Source: Pseudomonas fluorescens
Lineage (GTDB): Bacteria; Pseudomonadota; Gammaproteobacteria; Pseudomonadales; Pseudomonadaceae
Reading direction: 5' to 3'
DNA length: 64,000 nt
Assembly (NCBI GenBank): GCA_902825215.1
Contig: LR782234.1
Span: 5,349,001-5,413,000, forward strand
A program made the translations under genes and the position numbers. The notes below the pieces were generated by a model. The model was not told the DNA's origin, searched no databases, and saw nothing but the letters and a program-made list of their open reading frames with translations. Numbering within the stretch: position 1 is the first letter of the stretch; each line of letters starts with the position of its first letter. Below, in pieces: positions 49,837 to 59,416 of the stretch.

Positions 49837-51165
49837 ATGGCCAAGAAGCTTTACATCGAAACCCACGGTTGCCAGATGAACGAGTACGACAGCTCGCGCA
49901 TGGTCGATCTGCTGGGCGAACATCAGGCCCTGGAAGTCACCGCTCGCGCGGAAGACGCCGACGTGATTCTGCTCAACACCTGCTCAATCCGCGAGCGCGC
50001 CCAGGACCGGGTGTACTCGCAGCTCGGGCGCTGGCGCGAACTGAAGCTGGCCAACCCGGACATGGTGATTGCGGTCGGCGGTTGCGTCGCCAGCCAGGAA
50101 GGCGCGGCGATCCGTGACCGCGCACCGTATGTCGACGTGGTCTTCGGCCCGCAGACTCTGCACCGTCTGCCGGAAATGATCGACGCCGCGCGCAGCAGCA
50201 AGCTGCCGCAGGTCGATGTGTCGTTCCCGGAAATCGAAAAATTCGACCACCTGCCTGAGCCGCGCATTGATGGCCCGAGCGCTTACGTGTCGGTGATGGA
50301 AGGTTGCAGCAAGTACTGCACGTTCTGCGTGGTGCCTTACACCCGTGGCGAAGAAGTCAGCCGGCCGTTCGACGACGTGATCGCCGAGATCATTCACCTG
50401 GCCGAGAACGGCGTGCGTGAAGTGACCCTGCTGGGCCAGAACGTCAACGGCTACCGCGGCGCTACCCATGACGGGCGCATGGCCGATCTGGCCGAGCTGA
50501 TCCGCGTGGTCGCGGCCGTCGATGGCATCGACCGCATTCGCTATACCACGTCGCACCCGCTGGAGTTTTCCGACAGCCTGATCCAGGCCCACGCCGAGGT
50601 GCCGGAGCTGGTCAAACACCTGCATTTGCCGGTGCAGTCAGGTTCCGACCGGATTCTCGCGGCGATGAAGCGCAACCACACCGCGCTGGAATACAAATCC
50701 AAACTGCGCAAACTGCGCGCGGCGGTGCCGGGAATCTGCATCAGCTCGGACTTTATCGTGGGCTTCCCCGGCGAGACCGAGAAAGACTTCGAGCAGACCA
50801 TGAAGCTGATCGCCGATGTCGGCTTCGACTTCTCCTACTCGTTCGTTTACAGCCAGCGCCCCGGCACCCCGGCGGCAGACCTGGCCGACGACACGCCGGA
50901 AGAATTGAAGAAAGAGCGCCTGAATGCGCTGCAACATCGCCTGAACCAGCAAGGCTTCGAAATCAGCCGACAGATGGTCGGTTCGATCCAGCGCATTCTG
51001 GTCACCGATTATTCGAAGAAAGACCCCGGCGAGCTGCAGGGGCGCACGGAAAATAACCGTATCGTCAACTTCCGCTGCGACAATCCAACCTTGATCGGCC
51101 AGTTCGCTGACGTGCACATCGACGCGGCGCAACCGCACTCGTTGCGTGGCTCTTTGGTTCAGTAA
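49837..51165 (+). CDS. miaB: tRNA-2-methylthio-N6-dimethylallyladenosine synthase
   Basis: A 442-residue radical-SAM methylthiotransferase that adds the 2-methylthio group to i6A37 of tRNA. The N-terminal UPF0004 cluster uses Cys12, Cys49 and Cys83. The radical-SAM triad is Cys157, Cys161 and Cys164 (EGCSKYCTFCVVPYTRG), and a TRAM domain closes the protein (about 375-440). All cluster cysteines are at positions close to E. coli MiaB. Confidence 0.96.
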   Translation: MAKKLYIETHGCQMNEYDSSRMVDLLGEHQALEVTARAEDADVILLNTCSIRERAQDRVYSQLGRWRELKLANPDMVIAVGGCVASQEGAAIRDRAPYVDVVFGPQTLHRLPEMIDAARSSKLPQVDVSFPEIEKFDHLPEPRIDGPSAYVSVMEGCSKYCTFCVVPYTRGEEVSRPFDDVIAEIIHLAENGVREVTLLGQNVNGYRGATHDGRMADLAELIRVVAAVDGIDRIRYTTSHPLEFSDSLIQAHAEVPELVKHLHLPVQSGSDRILAAMKRNHTALEYKSKLRKLRAAVPGICISSDFIVGFPGETEKDFEQTMKLIADVGFDFSYSFVYSQRPGTPAADLADDTPEELKKERLNALQHRLNQQGFEISRQMVGSIQRILVTDYSKKDPGELQGRTENNRIVNFRCDNPTLIGQFADVHIDAAQPHSLRGSLVQ

Positions 51166-51179
51166 CACTGCATCTCCCC

Positions 51180-51269
51180 TGTGGGAGCGAGCCTGCTCGC
51201 GAAGGCGGTCTGTCAGACACATCAATGTTGAATGTGTCGCCGCCTTCGCGAGCAGGCTCGCTCCCACAG
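51180..51269. repeat. REP doublet (REPIN), GAGCCTGCTCGCGA type
   Basis: Inverted GTGGGAGCGAGCCTGCTCGCGAA units flank a spacer with CATCAATGTTGAATGTGTCGC. It lies between miaB and phoH. Confidence 0.92.
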
Positions 51270-51380
51270 GTGCAGCGCAGCGGCGCTTATCGGCGGAGCT
51301 GATTTAAGAGCTTTCGCCCCCACGTCTCTGGCGTTATCCTTGATTTCACCTCAATTGCCCCAGGGCGGCTAAATACGACC

Positions 51381-52379
51381 TTGAACGCACCCATCGAACC
51401 ACATCGCTTCATTCTCGAGCCCTTCGAGGCTCGCCGCTTCGCCAATCTGTGCGGGCAATTCGACGAGCATCTGCGCTTGATCGAACAGCGCCTCGCCATC
51501 GAGATCCGCAACCGCGGCAATCAATTCGAACTGATCGGCGACCCCAAGCTCACCACGTCTGCGGAAAACCTGCTGCGTCGGCTGTACCGGGAAACCAAGG
51601 CGACCGAATTGTCGCCGGACATGGTTCACCTGTTCCTGCAGGAATCGGCGGTCGAGCAACTGGACAATCACGCCCCTGCCGAACCGTCCGTCGCCCTGCG
51701 CACCAAAAAAGGCATGATTCGCCCACGCGGCTTGAATCAGCAGCGCTACGTGAAGGAAATCCTCGGCAACGACATCAACTTCGGCATCGGCCCGGCCGGT
51801 ACCGGCAAGACATATCTGGCTGTGGCCTGTGCCGTCGACGCGCTGGAACGCGAGCAGATCCGCCGCATCCTGCTGGTGCGTCCGGCAGTTGAAGCGGGTG
51901 AAAAACTCGGCTTCCTGCCCGGCGACCTGTCACAGAAGATCGACCCGTACCTGCGCCCGCTTTATGACGCGCTGTACGAAATGCTCGGTTTCGAATACGT
52001 GGCCAAGCTGATCGAACGTCAGGTGATCGAAGTGGCACCGCTGGCTTACATGCGCGGTCGCACGCTGAACAACAGCTTCATCATTCTCGACGAAAGCCAG
52101 AACACCACCGTCGAACAGATGAAGATGTTCCTGACGCGGATCGGTTTCGGTTCCACTGCGGTCATCACCGGTGACATCACTCAGGTCGACCTGCCGCGTG
52201 GCACCAAGTCCGGTCTGCATCATGTGATCGAAGTGCTCAAAGACGTGCCGGGCATCAGCTTCACGCACTTCCAGCCCAAGGACGTGGTGCGCCATCCTTT
52301 GGTGCAGCGGATCGTCGAAGCCTACGAGCGCTTCGAAAGCCGCGCCGATGCCCCCAAGGAAGCCGCGCGCGATGCTTGA
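51381..52379 (+). CDS. ybeZ: PhoH-family ATPase (YbeZ)
   Basis: A 332-residue P-loop ATPase. Walker A GPAGTGKT is at 137-144 and Walker B FIILDESQN at 233-241, with an N-terminal KH-like region. PhoH/YbeZ proteins partner YbeY in rRNA handling. The start is TTG at 51381 (MNAPIEPHRF); the ribosome site is weak, and no ATG/GTG is available near the conserved N terminus. The 3' end overlaps ybeY by 8 bp. First gene of ybeZ-ybeY-corC-lnt. Confidence 0.93.
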   Translation: MNAPIEPHRFILEPFEARRFANLCGQFDEHLRLIEQRLAIEIRNRGNQFELIGDPKLTTSAENLLRRLYRETKATELSPDMVHLFLQESAVEQLDNHAPAEPSVALRTKKGMIRPRGLNQQRYVKEILGNDINFGIGPAGTGKTYLAVACAVDALEREQIRRILLVRPAVEAGEKLGFLPGDLSQKIDPYLRPLYDALYEMLGFEYVAKLIERQVIEVAPLAYMRGRTLNNSFIILDESQNTTVEQMKMFLTRIGFGSTAVITGDITQVDLPRGTKSGLHHVIEVLKDVPGISFTHFQPKDVVRHPLVQRIVEAYERFESRADAPKEAARDA

Positions 52380-52866
52380 GCTCGATCTGCAAATCGCCAC
52401 CGAAGCGTCGGCGCCGAGTGAAGCCCAATTCCGCCAATGGTGCGAACTGGCCCTGCGCCAGCGCACCGCCGACTCGGAGATGACCATTCGTCTGGTCGAC
52501 GAGGAAGAAGGTCGCGGGCTCAATCACACCTGGCGGCACAAGGACTACGCAACCAACGTCCTGTCGTTCCCCGCGGATGTCCCGGACGAGCTGCTGGATA
52601 TCCCGCTGCTCGGCGATCTGGTGATCTGCGTCGCCGTCGTTGAACGCGAAGCCGCCGAACAGGGCAAGGAACTTAACGCCCACTGGGCACATCTGGTCAT
52701 TCACGGCTGCTTGCATCTGCTCGGTTACGACCATATAGAAGATGACGAAGCCGAAGAAATGGAAGCACTGGAACGCGAGTTGCTTGCTGAACTCGGCTTT
52801 CCCGATCCGTATGCGGACGACGAAACCGAACCATCCCCTACTGTTACAACAAAGGATTCAGAGTAA
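52372..52866 (+). CDS. ybeY: Endoribonuclease YbeY (rRNA maturation)
   Basis: A 164-residue metal-dependent RNase acting in 16S rRNA 3' maturation and ribosome quality control. The zinc motif HGCLHLLGYDH supplies His111, His115 and His121, and TNVLSFPAD is also conserved. The acidic C-terminal tail is slightly longer than in E. coli. The ATG overlaps the ybeZ stop; the corC start is 5 bp downstream. Confidence 0.96.
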   Translation: MLELDLQIATEASAPSEAQFRQWCELALRQRTADSEMTIRLVDEEEGRGLNHTWRHKDYATNVLSFPADVPDELLDIPLLGDLVICVAVVEREAAEQGKELNAHWAHLVIHGCLHLLGYDHIEDDEAEEMEALERELLAELGFPDPYADDETEPSPTVTTKDSE

Positions 52867-52871
52867 TCGCT

Positions 52872-53711
52872 ATGAGCGAAGATCGATCGAGCAACGGGCA
52901 GAAGTCATGGCTGGGTAAGCTCACCCAGGCTTTTGCCCACGAGCCGAAGAACCGTCAGGAGCTCCTTGAGCTGCTGCGTGATGCACATCAGAACAAATTG
53001 CTGGACAGCGAAGCGCTGGCCATCGTCGAGGGCGCCATTCAGGTGGCTGACTTGCAAGTACGCGACATCATGGTCCCGCGCTCGCAGATGATCAGCATCA
53101 AGGCGACCCAGACACCTCGCGAATTTCTCCCTGCCGTGGTCGACTCGGCCCACTCGCGCTATCCGGTCATCGGCGAAAGCCATGACGACGTGATGGGCGT
53201 GCTGCTGGCCAAGGATCTGCTGCCGCTGATCCTCAAGGAGAACGGCGACAGCTTCAACATCAAGGACCTGCTGCGCCCGGCCACCTTCGTGCCGGAGTCC
53301 AAGCGCCTGAACGTGTTGCTGCGTGAATTCCGCGCCAACCACAACCACATGGCCATCGTCATCGACGAATACGGCGGTGTGGCCGGTCTGGTGACGATCG
53401 AAGACGTGCTGGAACAGATCGTCGGCGACATCGAAGACGAACACGACGTCGAAGAAGACAGCTACATCAAGCCGCTGCCCAGCGGTGACTTCCTGATCAA
53501 GGCGCTGACGCCGATCGAGAACTTCAACGAGTTCTTCGACAGCGAATTCTCCGATGACGAGTTCGACACGGTCGGCGGTCTGGTGATGAGCGCGTTCGGC
53601 CACTTGCCTAAACGCAACGAAATCACTGAAATCGGCGCCTATCGTTTCCGCATCCTGAACGCCGACAGCCGTCGGATTCATTTGCTGCGTCTGACGCCCA
53701 TTGCTCGTTAA
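52872..53711 (+). CDS. corC: CorC/YbeX CBS-domain protein
   Basis: A 279-residue soluble CorC. Residues 65-190 contain two CBS domains (VRDIMVPRSQM and IVIDEYGGVAGLVTIEDVLEQIVGDIEDE), and residues 200-277 the CorC_HlyC domain (FDTVGGLVMSAFGHLPKRN). It lacks the DUF21 membrane region, as E. coli CorC does. The role was linked to Mg/Co efflux and more recently to ribosome-related functions with YbeY and YbeZ. Lies between ybeY and lnt with 5-bp and 14-bp gaps. Confidence 0.93.
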   Translation: MSEDRSSNGQKSWLGKLTQAFAHEPKNRQELLELLRDAHQNKLLDSEALAIVEGAIQVADLQVRDIMVPRSQMISIKATQTPREFLPAVVDSAHSRYPVIGESHDDVMGVLLAKDLLPLILKENGDSFNIKDLLRPATFVPESKRLNVLLREFRANHNHMAIVIDEYGGVAGLVTIEDVLEQIVGDIEDEHDVEEDSYIKPLPSGDFLIKALTPIENFNEFFDSEFSDDEFDTVGGLVMSAFGHLPKRNEITEIGAYRFRILNADSRRIHLLRLTPIAR

Positions 53712-53725
53712 TTCTAAGGACTGAA

Positions 53726-55249
53726 ATGCGCTGGACTACCCGCCCCGGCTGGCCCGGTAACCTGCTGGCCGTGGCGGCCGGTGCAATCACTACATTCGCG
53801 CTTGCGCCGTTCAACATCTGGCCGCTGGCTTTGCTGGCGGTCGGCTTGTTCTATGCCGGTTTGCGCGAGCTGAGCCCGCGGCAGGCGCTGGGTCGTGGCT
53901 GGTGCTTCGGTTTCGGCCTGTTCGGCGCCGGCACCAGTTGGATCTATTACAGCATTCACCATTTCGGCGGCGCGTCAGTGCTGCTCGCCGGATTCCTGAT
54001 GCTGCTGTTCACCGCAGCGATTGCCTGGTTCTTCGCCCTGCCCGCCTGGCTCTGGGCGCGCTGGTTGCGCCGCAATGAGGCACCAGTGGCCGATGCCCTG
54101 GCATTTGCTGCGCTTTGGGTCGGGCAGGAAGCGTTTCGTGGCTGGTTCCTCACCGGTTTCCCGTGGCTTTACTCCGGTTACAGTCAGCTCGACGGGCCTT
54201 TGGCCGGGCTCGCGCCTGTAGGCGGCATGTGGCTGGTGTCGTTCGTTCTGGCGCTGACCGCCGCGCTGATCTACAACGCACGGCGCTTGCTGCAGACTCG
54301 TCGCAAAGCTTTTATGGTCGCTGGATTGTTGTTGCTGGTCGGGCCGTGGGTGGCCGGTATTGCGCTCAAGGGCCATGCCTGGACCAGTCCATCGGGCGCG
54401 CCGTTGAGCGTCGCCGCGATACAAGGCAACGTTGCCCAAAGCATGAAATGGGACCCGGCCGAACTCAACGCACAATTGGCGCTGTACCGGGATTTGAGCT
54501 TTCGCTCGAAACCGGTCGATCTGCTGATCTGGCCGGAAACCGCTGTGCCGGTGCTCAAGGAATCCGCCGAGGGTTACCTGAACATGATGGGTAACTTCGC
54601 CGCCGAGCGTAAATCGGCGCTGATTACCGGCGTGCCAATCCGCCAGACCGTGCACAAGGAAAGACGTTTCTTCAACGGCATCACCGTGGTTGGTGAGGGC
54701 GATGGCACTTACCTGAAGCAGAAACTGGTGCCGTTCGGCGAATACGTCCCGTTGCAGGACATCCTGCGCGGGCTGATTGCGTTCTTCGACTTGCCGATGT
54801 CCGACTTTGCCCGTGGCCCGTCCGATCAGGCGCTGCTGCAAGCCAAGGGTTACCAGATCGCCCCATTCATCTGTTACGAAGTGGTGTACCCGGAGTTCGC
54901 TGCCGGGCTGTCGGCACGCAGCGATCTGCTGCTGACGATCAGCAACGACACCTGGTTCGGCACCTCCATCGGTCCGCTGCAGCATCTGCAGATGGCGCAG
55001 ATGCGCGCGCTTGAGGCGGGGCGCTGGATGATTCGCGCTACCAACAATGGCGTGACAGGGCTGATCAACCCGTTCGGCCAGATCACCGCGCAGATCCCGC
55101 AGTTCGAACAGGGTGTGCTGTACGGTGATGTGGTGCCGATGCATGACCTGACGCCGTATCTGCAATGGCGCTCATGGCCGTTGATTGCGCTGTGCCTGCT
55201 GCTGTTCGGCTGGGCGCTGATGGCTAACCGGATGTCCAAGACGCTTTAA
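53726..55249 (+). CDS. lnt: Apolipoprotein N-acyltransferase
   Basis: A 507-residue inner-membrane enzyme that adds the third acyl chain to lipoproteins. About six to seven N-terminal helices are followed by a periplasmic nitrilase domain with the triad Glu271 (WPETAVP), Lys333 (KQKLVPFGE) and Cys383 (FICYEVVYPE), matching E. coli Glu267/Lys335/Cys387. A final helix lies at about 485-502. Last gene of the ybeZ-ybeY-corC-lnt unit. Confidence 0.96.
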   Translation: MRWTTRPGWPGNLLAVAAGAITTFALAPFNIWPLALLAVGLFYAGLRELSPRQALGRGWCFGFGLFGAGTSWIYYSIHHFGGASVLLAGFLMLLFTAAIAWFFALPAWLWARWLRRNEAPVADALAFAALWVGQEAFRGWFLTGFPWLYSGYSQLDGPLAGLAPVGGMWLVSFVLALTAALIYNARRLLQTRRKAFMVAGLLLLVGPWVAGIALKGHAWTSPSGAPLSVAAIQGNVAQSMKWDPAELNAQLALYRDLSFRSKPVDLLIWPETAVPVLKESAEGYLNMMGNFAAERKSALITGVPIRQTVHKERRFFNGITVVGEGDGTYLKQKLVPFGEYVPLQDILRGLIAFFDLPMSDFARGPSDQALLQAKGYQIAPFICYEVVYPEFAAGLSARSDLLLTISNDTWFGTSIGPLQHLQMAQMRALEAGRWMIRATNNGVTGLINPFGQITAQIPQFEQGVLYGDVVPMHDLTPYLQWRSWPLIALCLLLFGWALMANRMSKTL

Positions 55250-55252
55250 AAG

Positions 55253-55318
55253 CTTCGCGAGCAGGCTCGCTCCCACAATTGAATGCATTTCAAGGTGGGA
55301 GCGAGCCTGCTCGCGAAG
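55253..55318. repeat. REP doublet, short spacer
   Basis: TTCGCGAGCAGGCTCGCTCCCAC and inverse around ATTGAATGCATTTCAAG. The GAATGCATTTCAA core is shared with 13144-13210. It lies between convergent lnt and the YdcF gene. Confidence 0.92.
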
Positions 55319-55338
55319 AGGACATCAGCAGCAGCCAA

Positions 55339-56118
55339 TCAATCGGGACTGACATCACCTCGGTAAAACAACGAATACCCCACCTGCCCCACCGCCTCGT
55401 TCAACAACTGCCCGCTCTGCCAGATCGATTTGAACTCCGGCAGCCAGCCGCCAAACGGTCGGGCGTTATCGGTACCCAGGAAGCCGACCGGCGCCGGCAC
55501 CACCTCCAATCCCGCCTGCTTGAAGCTCCACACCGCCCGCGGCATATGCCAGGCCTGCGTGACGACAACCACGCGTTTGATCCCTTGCGGCAACAGAATG
55601 TCAGCGCTGAATCTGGCGTTTTCCCAAGTGGTGCGGCTTTCACCTTCTTGCCAACGCACCGTCACCGCGAAATCGTCACGCAGCGAATCCGCCATCAACT
55701 TCGCCTCGGTCGGCGGCGTACCGTAGTGCAAGCCGCCGCTGGTCAGGATCGGCAAACCGGAGGCTTTGGCCAGACGCGCCGCATAGCGCTGACGCTCGAG
55801 TCCGACACCGGTCGGTTGATCCTCGCCCCACGCCAGATCGCCCCGCTCGCGACCGGAACCGAGTACGACAATCGCATCGGCCCGCTGCGCCAGGGTCGCC
55901 CACGCCTCGCGGGCCAGCGGCGGCTCGCGCTCCAGCGCCTTCGCGCCCCACTGCACCACCACCGGCAGGCTCATCAGCCACAGGCCGCCCAGGCCAACCG
56001 CGAAACACACGCCAGCAAGGCGCGGCCGCGAACGGCGCAGCCACCAGGCGGCCAGCAACAGCAGCAAGAGAATGCCGGGCGGCAACAGTAATTGTTTGAT
56101 CAGATAACGAAATGGCAT
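55339..56118 (-). CDS. YdcF/ElyC-family envelope protein (DUF218)
   Basis: A 259-residue protein with two N-terminal membrane helices (LLLPPGILLLLLLAAWWL and GVCFAVGLGGLWLMSLPVV) and a DUF218 domain from about residue 75 (DAIVVLGSGRERG, ILTSGGLHYGTPPTEA, ARFSADIL, VVVVTQAWHMPRA). ElyC/SanA/YdcF proteins act in envelope biogenesis at the undecaprenyl-lipid stage. I chose the ATG at 56118, which GGAG precedes by seven bases. This ribosome site lies in a perfect hairpin that ends at the start codon. Confidence 0.9.
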   Translation of the reverse strand: MPFRYLIKQLLLPPGILLLLLLAAWWLRRSRPRLAGVCFAVGLGGLWLMSLPVVVQWGAKALEREPPLAREAWATLAQRADAIVVLGSGRERGDLAWGEDQPTGVGLERQRYAARLAKASGLPILTSGGLHYGTPPTEAKLMADSLRDDFAVTVRWQEGESRTTWENARFSADILLPQGIKRVVVVTQAWHMPRAVWSFKQAGLEVVPAPVGFLGTDNARPFGGWLPEFKSIWQSGQLLNEAVGQVGYSLFYRGDVSPD

Positions 56119-56140
56119 CGGGCATCTCCACAGATGCCCG
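56119..56140 (-). promoter_or_regulatory. Hairpin masking the ribosome site of the YdcF gene
   Basis: On the minus strand CGGGCATCT-GTGG-AGATGCCCG is a perfect 9-bp stem whose last base abuts the ATG. The GGAG ribosome site spans the loop and the 3' arm. It would limit initiation unless melted or bound. Confidence 0.55.
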
Positions 56141-56222
56141 AAGCCTAAGAGTGTTGCTGATGCGTTACAACCAATAGGCTGGATCCCGTTGAAAAAGATC
56201 CGTTTCCTGACCTGCCATGCGT

Positions 56223-56546
56223 TTACCTGGCCCGCGAAGTGCGAACCTTGACGGTGTCTTTGCCGGGCGCCCGGTCCTTGAGCCAGATGACCTTGGCCGA
56301 GTGTGCTGCATCGAGCTGCTTGACTGCCTGAGACAGGCAACCCTGCATTTCCCGCTCGCTGCGATCCAGATAAGCCTTGACCAGTTTGAACTCGGCGGGA
56401 CTCAAGCCACGCAATTCCAGTTCCAGGGGGCGCTCGTCGCGCAGCCGGTCAGCGGTTTTTACAGCGTCCAGGGCCATGCCCAGACGATCGATCAACCTTT
56501 CGTACAACTCGGGTTTCGTCACGTTTTTCTGCCGTTGCTCCACCAT
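56223..56546 (-). CDS. Conserved hypothetical protein
   Basis: A 107-residue soluble, charged, mostly helical protein (KPELYERLIDRLGMALDAVK, LRGLSPAEFKLVKAYLDRSE). No signal peptide, metal motif or known domain is visible. The place between the YdcF gene and leuS is conserved in Pseudomonas (PA3986-like, from memory). A GAGG ribosome site lies before the ATG at 56546. Confidence 0.8.
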   Translation of the reverse strand: MVEQRQKNVTKPELYERLIDRLGMALDAVKTADRLRDERPLELELRGLSPAEFKLVKAYLDRSEREMQGCLSQAVKQLDAAHSAKVIWLKDRAPGKDTVKVRTSRAR

Positions 56547-56696
56547 CCCTCACCTCATTGAAGATAAGACTCACTCCCCACTTAGAGCTTAGCTTCGCTG
56601 CACAAACCGGCGGCACGCCGCGACAAACGGCCCTCGCCCCGAACCGGGCGGGCCAAACTGCTGAATCAGGGTTTCCCTAGGCCAAGCGCGGTCATG

Positions 56697-56702
56697 TATG
56701 CT
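56697..56702 (+). promoter_or_regulatory. Possible -10 of the leuS promoter
   Basis: TATGCT at 56697-56702, about 100 bp before leuS. The -35 is not convincing. The rest of the 254-bp gap (56547-56800) shows no gene, T-box or other known leader. Confidence 0.35.
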
Positions 56703-56800
56703 ACGGCGCTTCCTGTCATTCCACTTCCAGCGCATCCGGGCCATCCCGACTGCCGCCGTCGAAGAGGATTAGGCCACCCCTATCCAGTACAAAAGTAGCC

Positions 56801-59407
56801 ATGCACGAACAATATCAACCCCGTGAGATCGAAGCCGCCGCCCAGTCGTTCTGGGACGAGCAAAAGTCCTTTGAAGTCAGTGAACAGCCAGGCAAGGAAA
56901 CCTACTACTGCCTGTCGATGTTCCCTTACCCCAGCGGCAAGCTACACATGGGGCACGTGCGCAACTACACCATCGGCGACGTGATCTCCCGCTACCAGCG
57001 CATGCTTGGCAAGAATGTCCTGCAACCGATGGGCTGGGACGCGTTCGGCATGCCGGCGGAAAACGCCGCGATGAAGAACAACGTCGCACCGGCCAAGTGG
57101 ACCTACGAAAACATCGCCTACATGAAAACCCAGCTGCGCAGCCTGGGTCTGGCGGTCGACTGGTCGCGTGAAGTCACCACCTGCAAGCCTGACTACTACC
57201 GCTGGGAACAATGGCTGTTCACGCGCCTGTTCGAAAAAGGCGTGATCTACCGCAAGAACGGCACCGTCAACTGGGACCCGATCGACCAGACTGTACTCGC
57301 CAACGAGCAGGTGATTGACGGGCGCGGCTGGCGCTCCGGCGCGCTGATCGAAAAGCGCGAAATCCCGATGTACTACTTCAAGATCACCGCTTACGCCGAT
57401 GAGCTGCTCGAAAGCCTGGATGAACTGGATGGCTGGCCGGAACAGGTCAAGACCATGCAGCGCAACTGGATCGGCAAGTCGCGCGGGATGGAAGTGCAGT
57501 TTCCGTACAACGTCGATTCGATCGGCGAAGCCGGTACCCTGAAAGTCTTCACTACCCGTCCGGACACCCTGATGGGCGCGACCTACGTCGCCGTTGCTGC
57601 CGAGCATCCGCTGGCCACCCTGGCGGCGAAAAACAATCCTGAGCTGCAAGCGTTCATTGCTGAATGCAAGGGCGGCAGCGTCGCCGAAGCCGACGTTGCC
57701 ACTCAGGAGAAAAAAGGCCTGCCGACCGGCCTGTTCGTCGAGCACCCGCTGACCGGCGAAAAACTCCCGGTGTGGGTCGCCAACTATGTGCTCATGCACT
57801 ACGGCGACGGCGCGGTCATGGCCGTACCGGCACACGACGAGCGCGATTTCGAATTTGCCCACAAGTACAACCTGCCAGTGAAATCGGTGGTGCGCACCAG
57901 TTCCGGCGAAAGCAACCCGGCCCCGTGGCAAGACGCCTACGGCGAGCACGGCACGCTGATCAACTCCGGAGAATTCGACGGCCTCGATTTCGCCGGCGCG
58001 TTCGACGCCATGGAAGTCGCTCTGATCAAGAAACAACTGGGCGCCTCGCGCACCCAGTTCCGCCTGCGCGACTGGGGCATCAGCCGCCAGCGCTACTGGG
58101 GCTGCCCGATCCCGATCATCCACTGCGAAACCTGCGGTGACGTGCCGGTGCCGGAAGATCAACTGCCGGTGGTCCTGCCAGAAGACGTGGTGCCGGACGG
58201 CGCCGGTTCGCCACTGGCGCGCATGCCCGAGTTTTACGAATGCAGCTGCCCGAAATGCGGCCAGCCTGCCAAGCGTGAAACCGACACCATGGACACCTTC
58301 GTCGAGTCGTCGTGGTACTACGCCCGTTATGCCTCGCCGCACTTCACCGGCGGGCTGGTGGAAAAATCCGCGGCGGATCACTGGCTGCCGGTCGATCAGT
58401 ACATCGGCGGTATCGAACACGCGATTCTGCACCTGCTCTACGCGCGCTTCTTCCACAAGCTGATGCGTGACGAGGGTCTGGTCAGTTCCAACGAGCCGTT
58501 CAAGAACCTGCTGACCCAGGGCATGGTGATCGCCGAAACCTACTACCGTCGCGAAGCCAACGGTGCCTACACCTGGTTCAACCCGGCGGATGTCGAACTG
58601 GAGCGTGACAGCAAAGCCAAGGTCATCAGCGCCAGACTGAAATCCGACGGCTTGCCGGTGGAAATCGGTGGCACCGAGAAAATGGCCAAGTCGAAGAACA
58701 ACGGCGTTGACCCACAGTCGATGATCGACCAGTTCGGTGCCGACACCTGCCGCCTGTTCATGATGTTCGCCTCGCCGCCTGACATGAGCGCCGAATGGTC
58801 CGACTCCGGCGTGGAAGGCTCGCACCGTTTCCTCAAGCGCGTCTGGCGCCTGGCGCAGGCCCATGTCACTCAGGGCCTGCCGGGCAAACTGGACCTCGCC
58901 AGCCTGAACGACGAGCAGAAAGCCGTGCGCCGCGCGATTCACCTCGCGATCAAGCAGGCCAGCCATGACGTCGGCCAGAACCACAAATTCAACACCGCCA
59001 TCGCTCAGGTGATGACGCTGATGAACGTGCTGGAAAAAGCCGCGCAGGCCACCGAGCAGGATCGCGCGTTGATCCACGAAGGACTCGAAGCCGTCACGTT
59101 GCTGCTGGCGCCGATCACTCCGCACATCAGCCACGAGCTGTGGAATCGGCTCGGTCACGCGGGTGCGGTGATCGACGCGGGGTGGCCGGCCGTGGATGAA
59201 TCCGCACTGGTGCAGGACAGCCTGACCCTGGTGATCCAGGTCAACGGCAAATTGCGCGGGCAGATCGAAATGCCGGCCAGCGCAACCCGCGAAGAAGTCG
59301 AAGCAGCCGCGCGTGCCAACGAAAACGTGCTGCGCTTCGTCGATGGCCTGACGATTCGCAAAGTGATCGTGGTACCGGGGAAACTGGTCAATATCGTCGC
59401 CAGCTAA
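56801..59407 (+). CDS. leuS: Leucyl-tRNA synthetase
   Basis: An 868-residue class I synthetase. HMGH at 49-52 is the HIGH motif. The editing (CP1) domain spans about 220-420 with TTRPDTLMGATYVAV. A zinc-like Cys set (HCETCG, CSCPKCG) is present, and the KMSKS motif appears as KMAKS at 627-631, an Ala substitution tolerated in some pseudomonads as I recall. The anticodon and C-terminal domains follow. Start ATG at 56801 gives the normal MHEQYQPREIE; the ribosome site is weak. Confidence 0.97.
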   Translation: MHEQYQPREIEAAAQSFWDEQKSFEVSEQPGKETYYCLSMFPYPSGKLHMGHVRNYTIGDVISRYQRMLGKNVLQPMGWDAFGMPAENAAMKNNVAPAKWTYENIAYMKTQLRSLGLAVDWSREVTTCKPDYYRWEQWLFTRLFEKGVIYRKNGTVNWDPIDQTVLANEQVIDGRGWRSGALIEKREIPMYYFKITAYADELLESLDELDGWPEQVKTMQRNWIGKSRGMEVQFPYNVDSIGEAGTLKVFTTRPDTLMGATYVAVAAEHPLATLAAKNNPELQAFIAECKGGSVAEADVATQEKKGLPTGLFVEHPLTGEKLPVWVANYVLMHYGDGAVMAVPAHDERDFEFAHKYNLPVKSVVRTSSGESNPAPWQDAYGEHGTLINSGEFDGLDFAGAFDAMEVALIKKQLGASRTQFRLRDWGISRQRYWGCPIPIIHCETCGDVPVPEDQLPVVLPEDVVPDGAGSPLARMPEFYECSCPKCGQPAKRETDTMDTFVESSWYYARYASPHFTGGLVEKSAADHWLPVDQYIGGIEHAILHLLYARFFHKLMRDEGLVSSNEPFKNLLTQGMVIAETYYRREANGAYTWFNPADVELERDSKAKVISARLKSDGLPVEIGGTEKMAKSKNNGVDPQSMIDQFGADTCRLFMMFASPPDMSAEWSDSGVEGSHRFLKRVWRLAQAHVTQGLPGKLDLASLNDEQKAVRRAIHLAIKQASHDVGQNHKFNTAIAQVMTLMNVLEKAAQATEQDRALIHEGLEAVTLLLAPITPHISHELWNRLGHAGAVIDAGWPAVDESALVQDSLTLVIQVNGKLRGQIEMPASATREEVEAAARANENVLRFVDGLTIRKVIVVPGKLVNIVAS

Positions 59408-59416
59408 TTGGATTGA

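Noticed and set aside
56547..56800. Leucine T-box or attenuator leader before leuS
   Set aside because: No T-box sequence, leader peptide with Leu codons, or terminator/antiterminator pair is visible.
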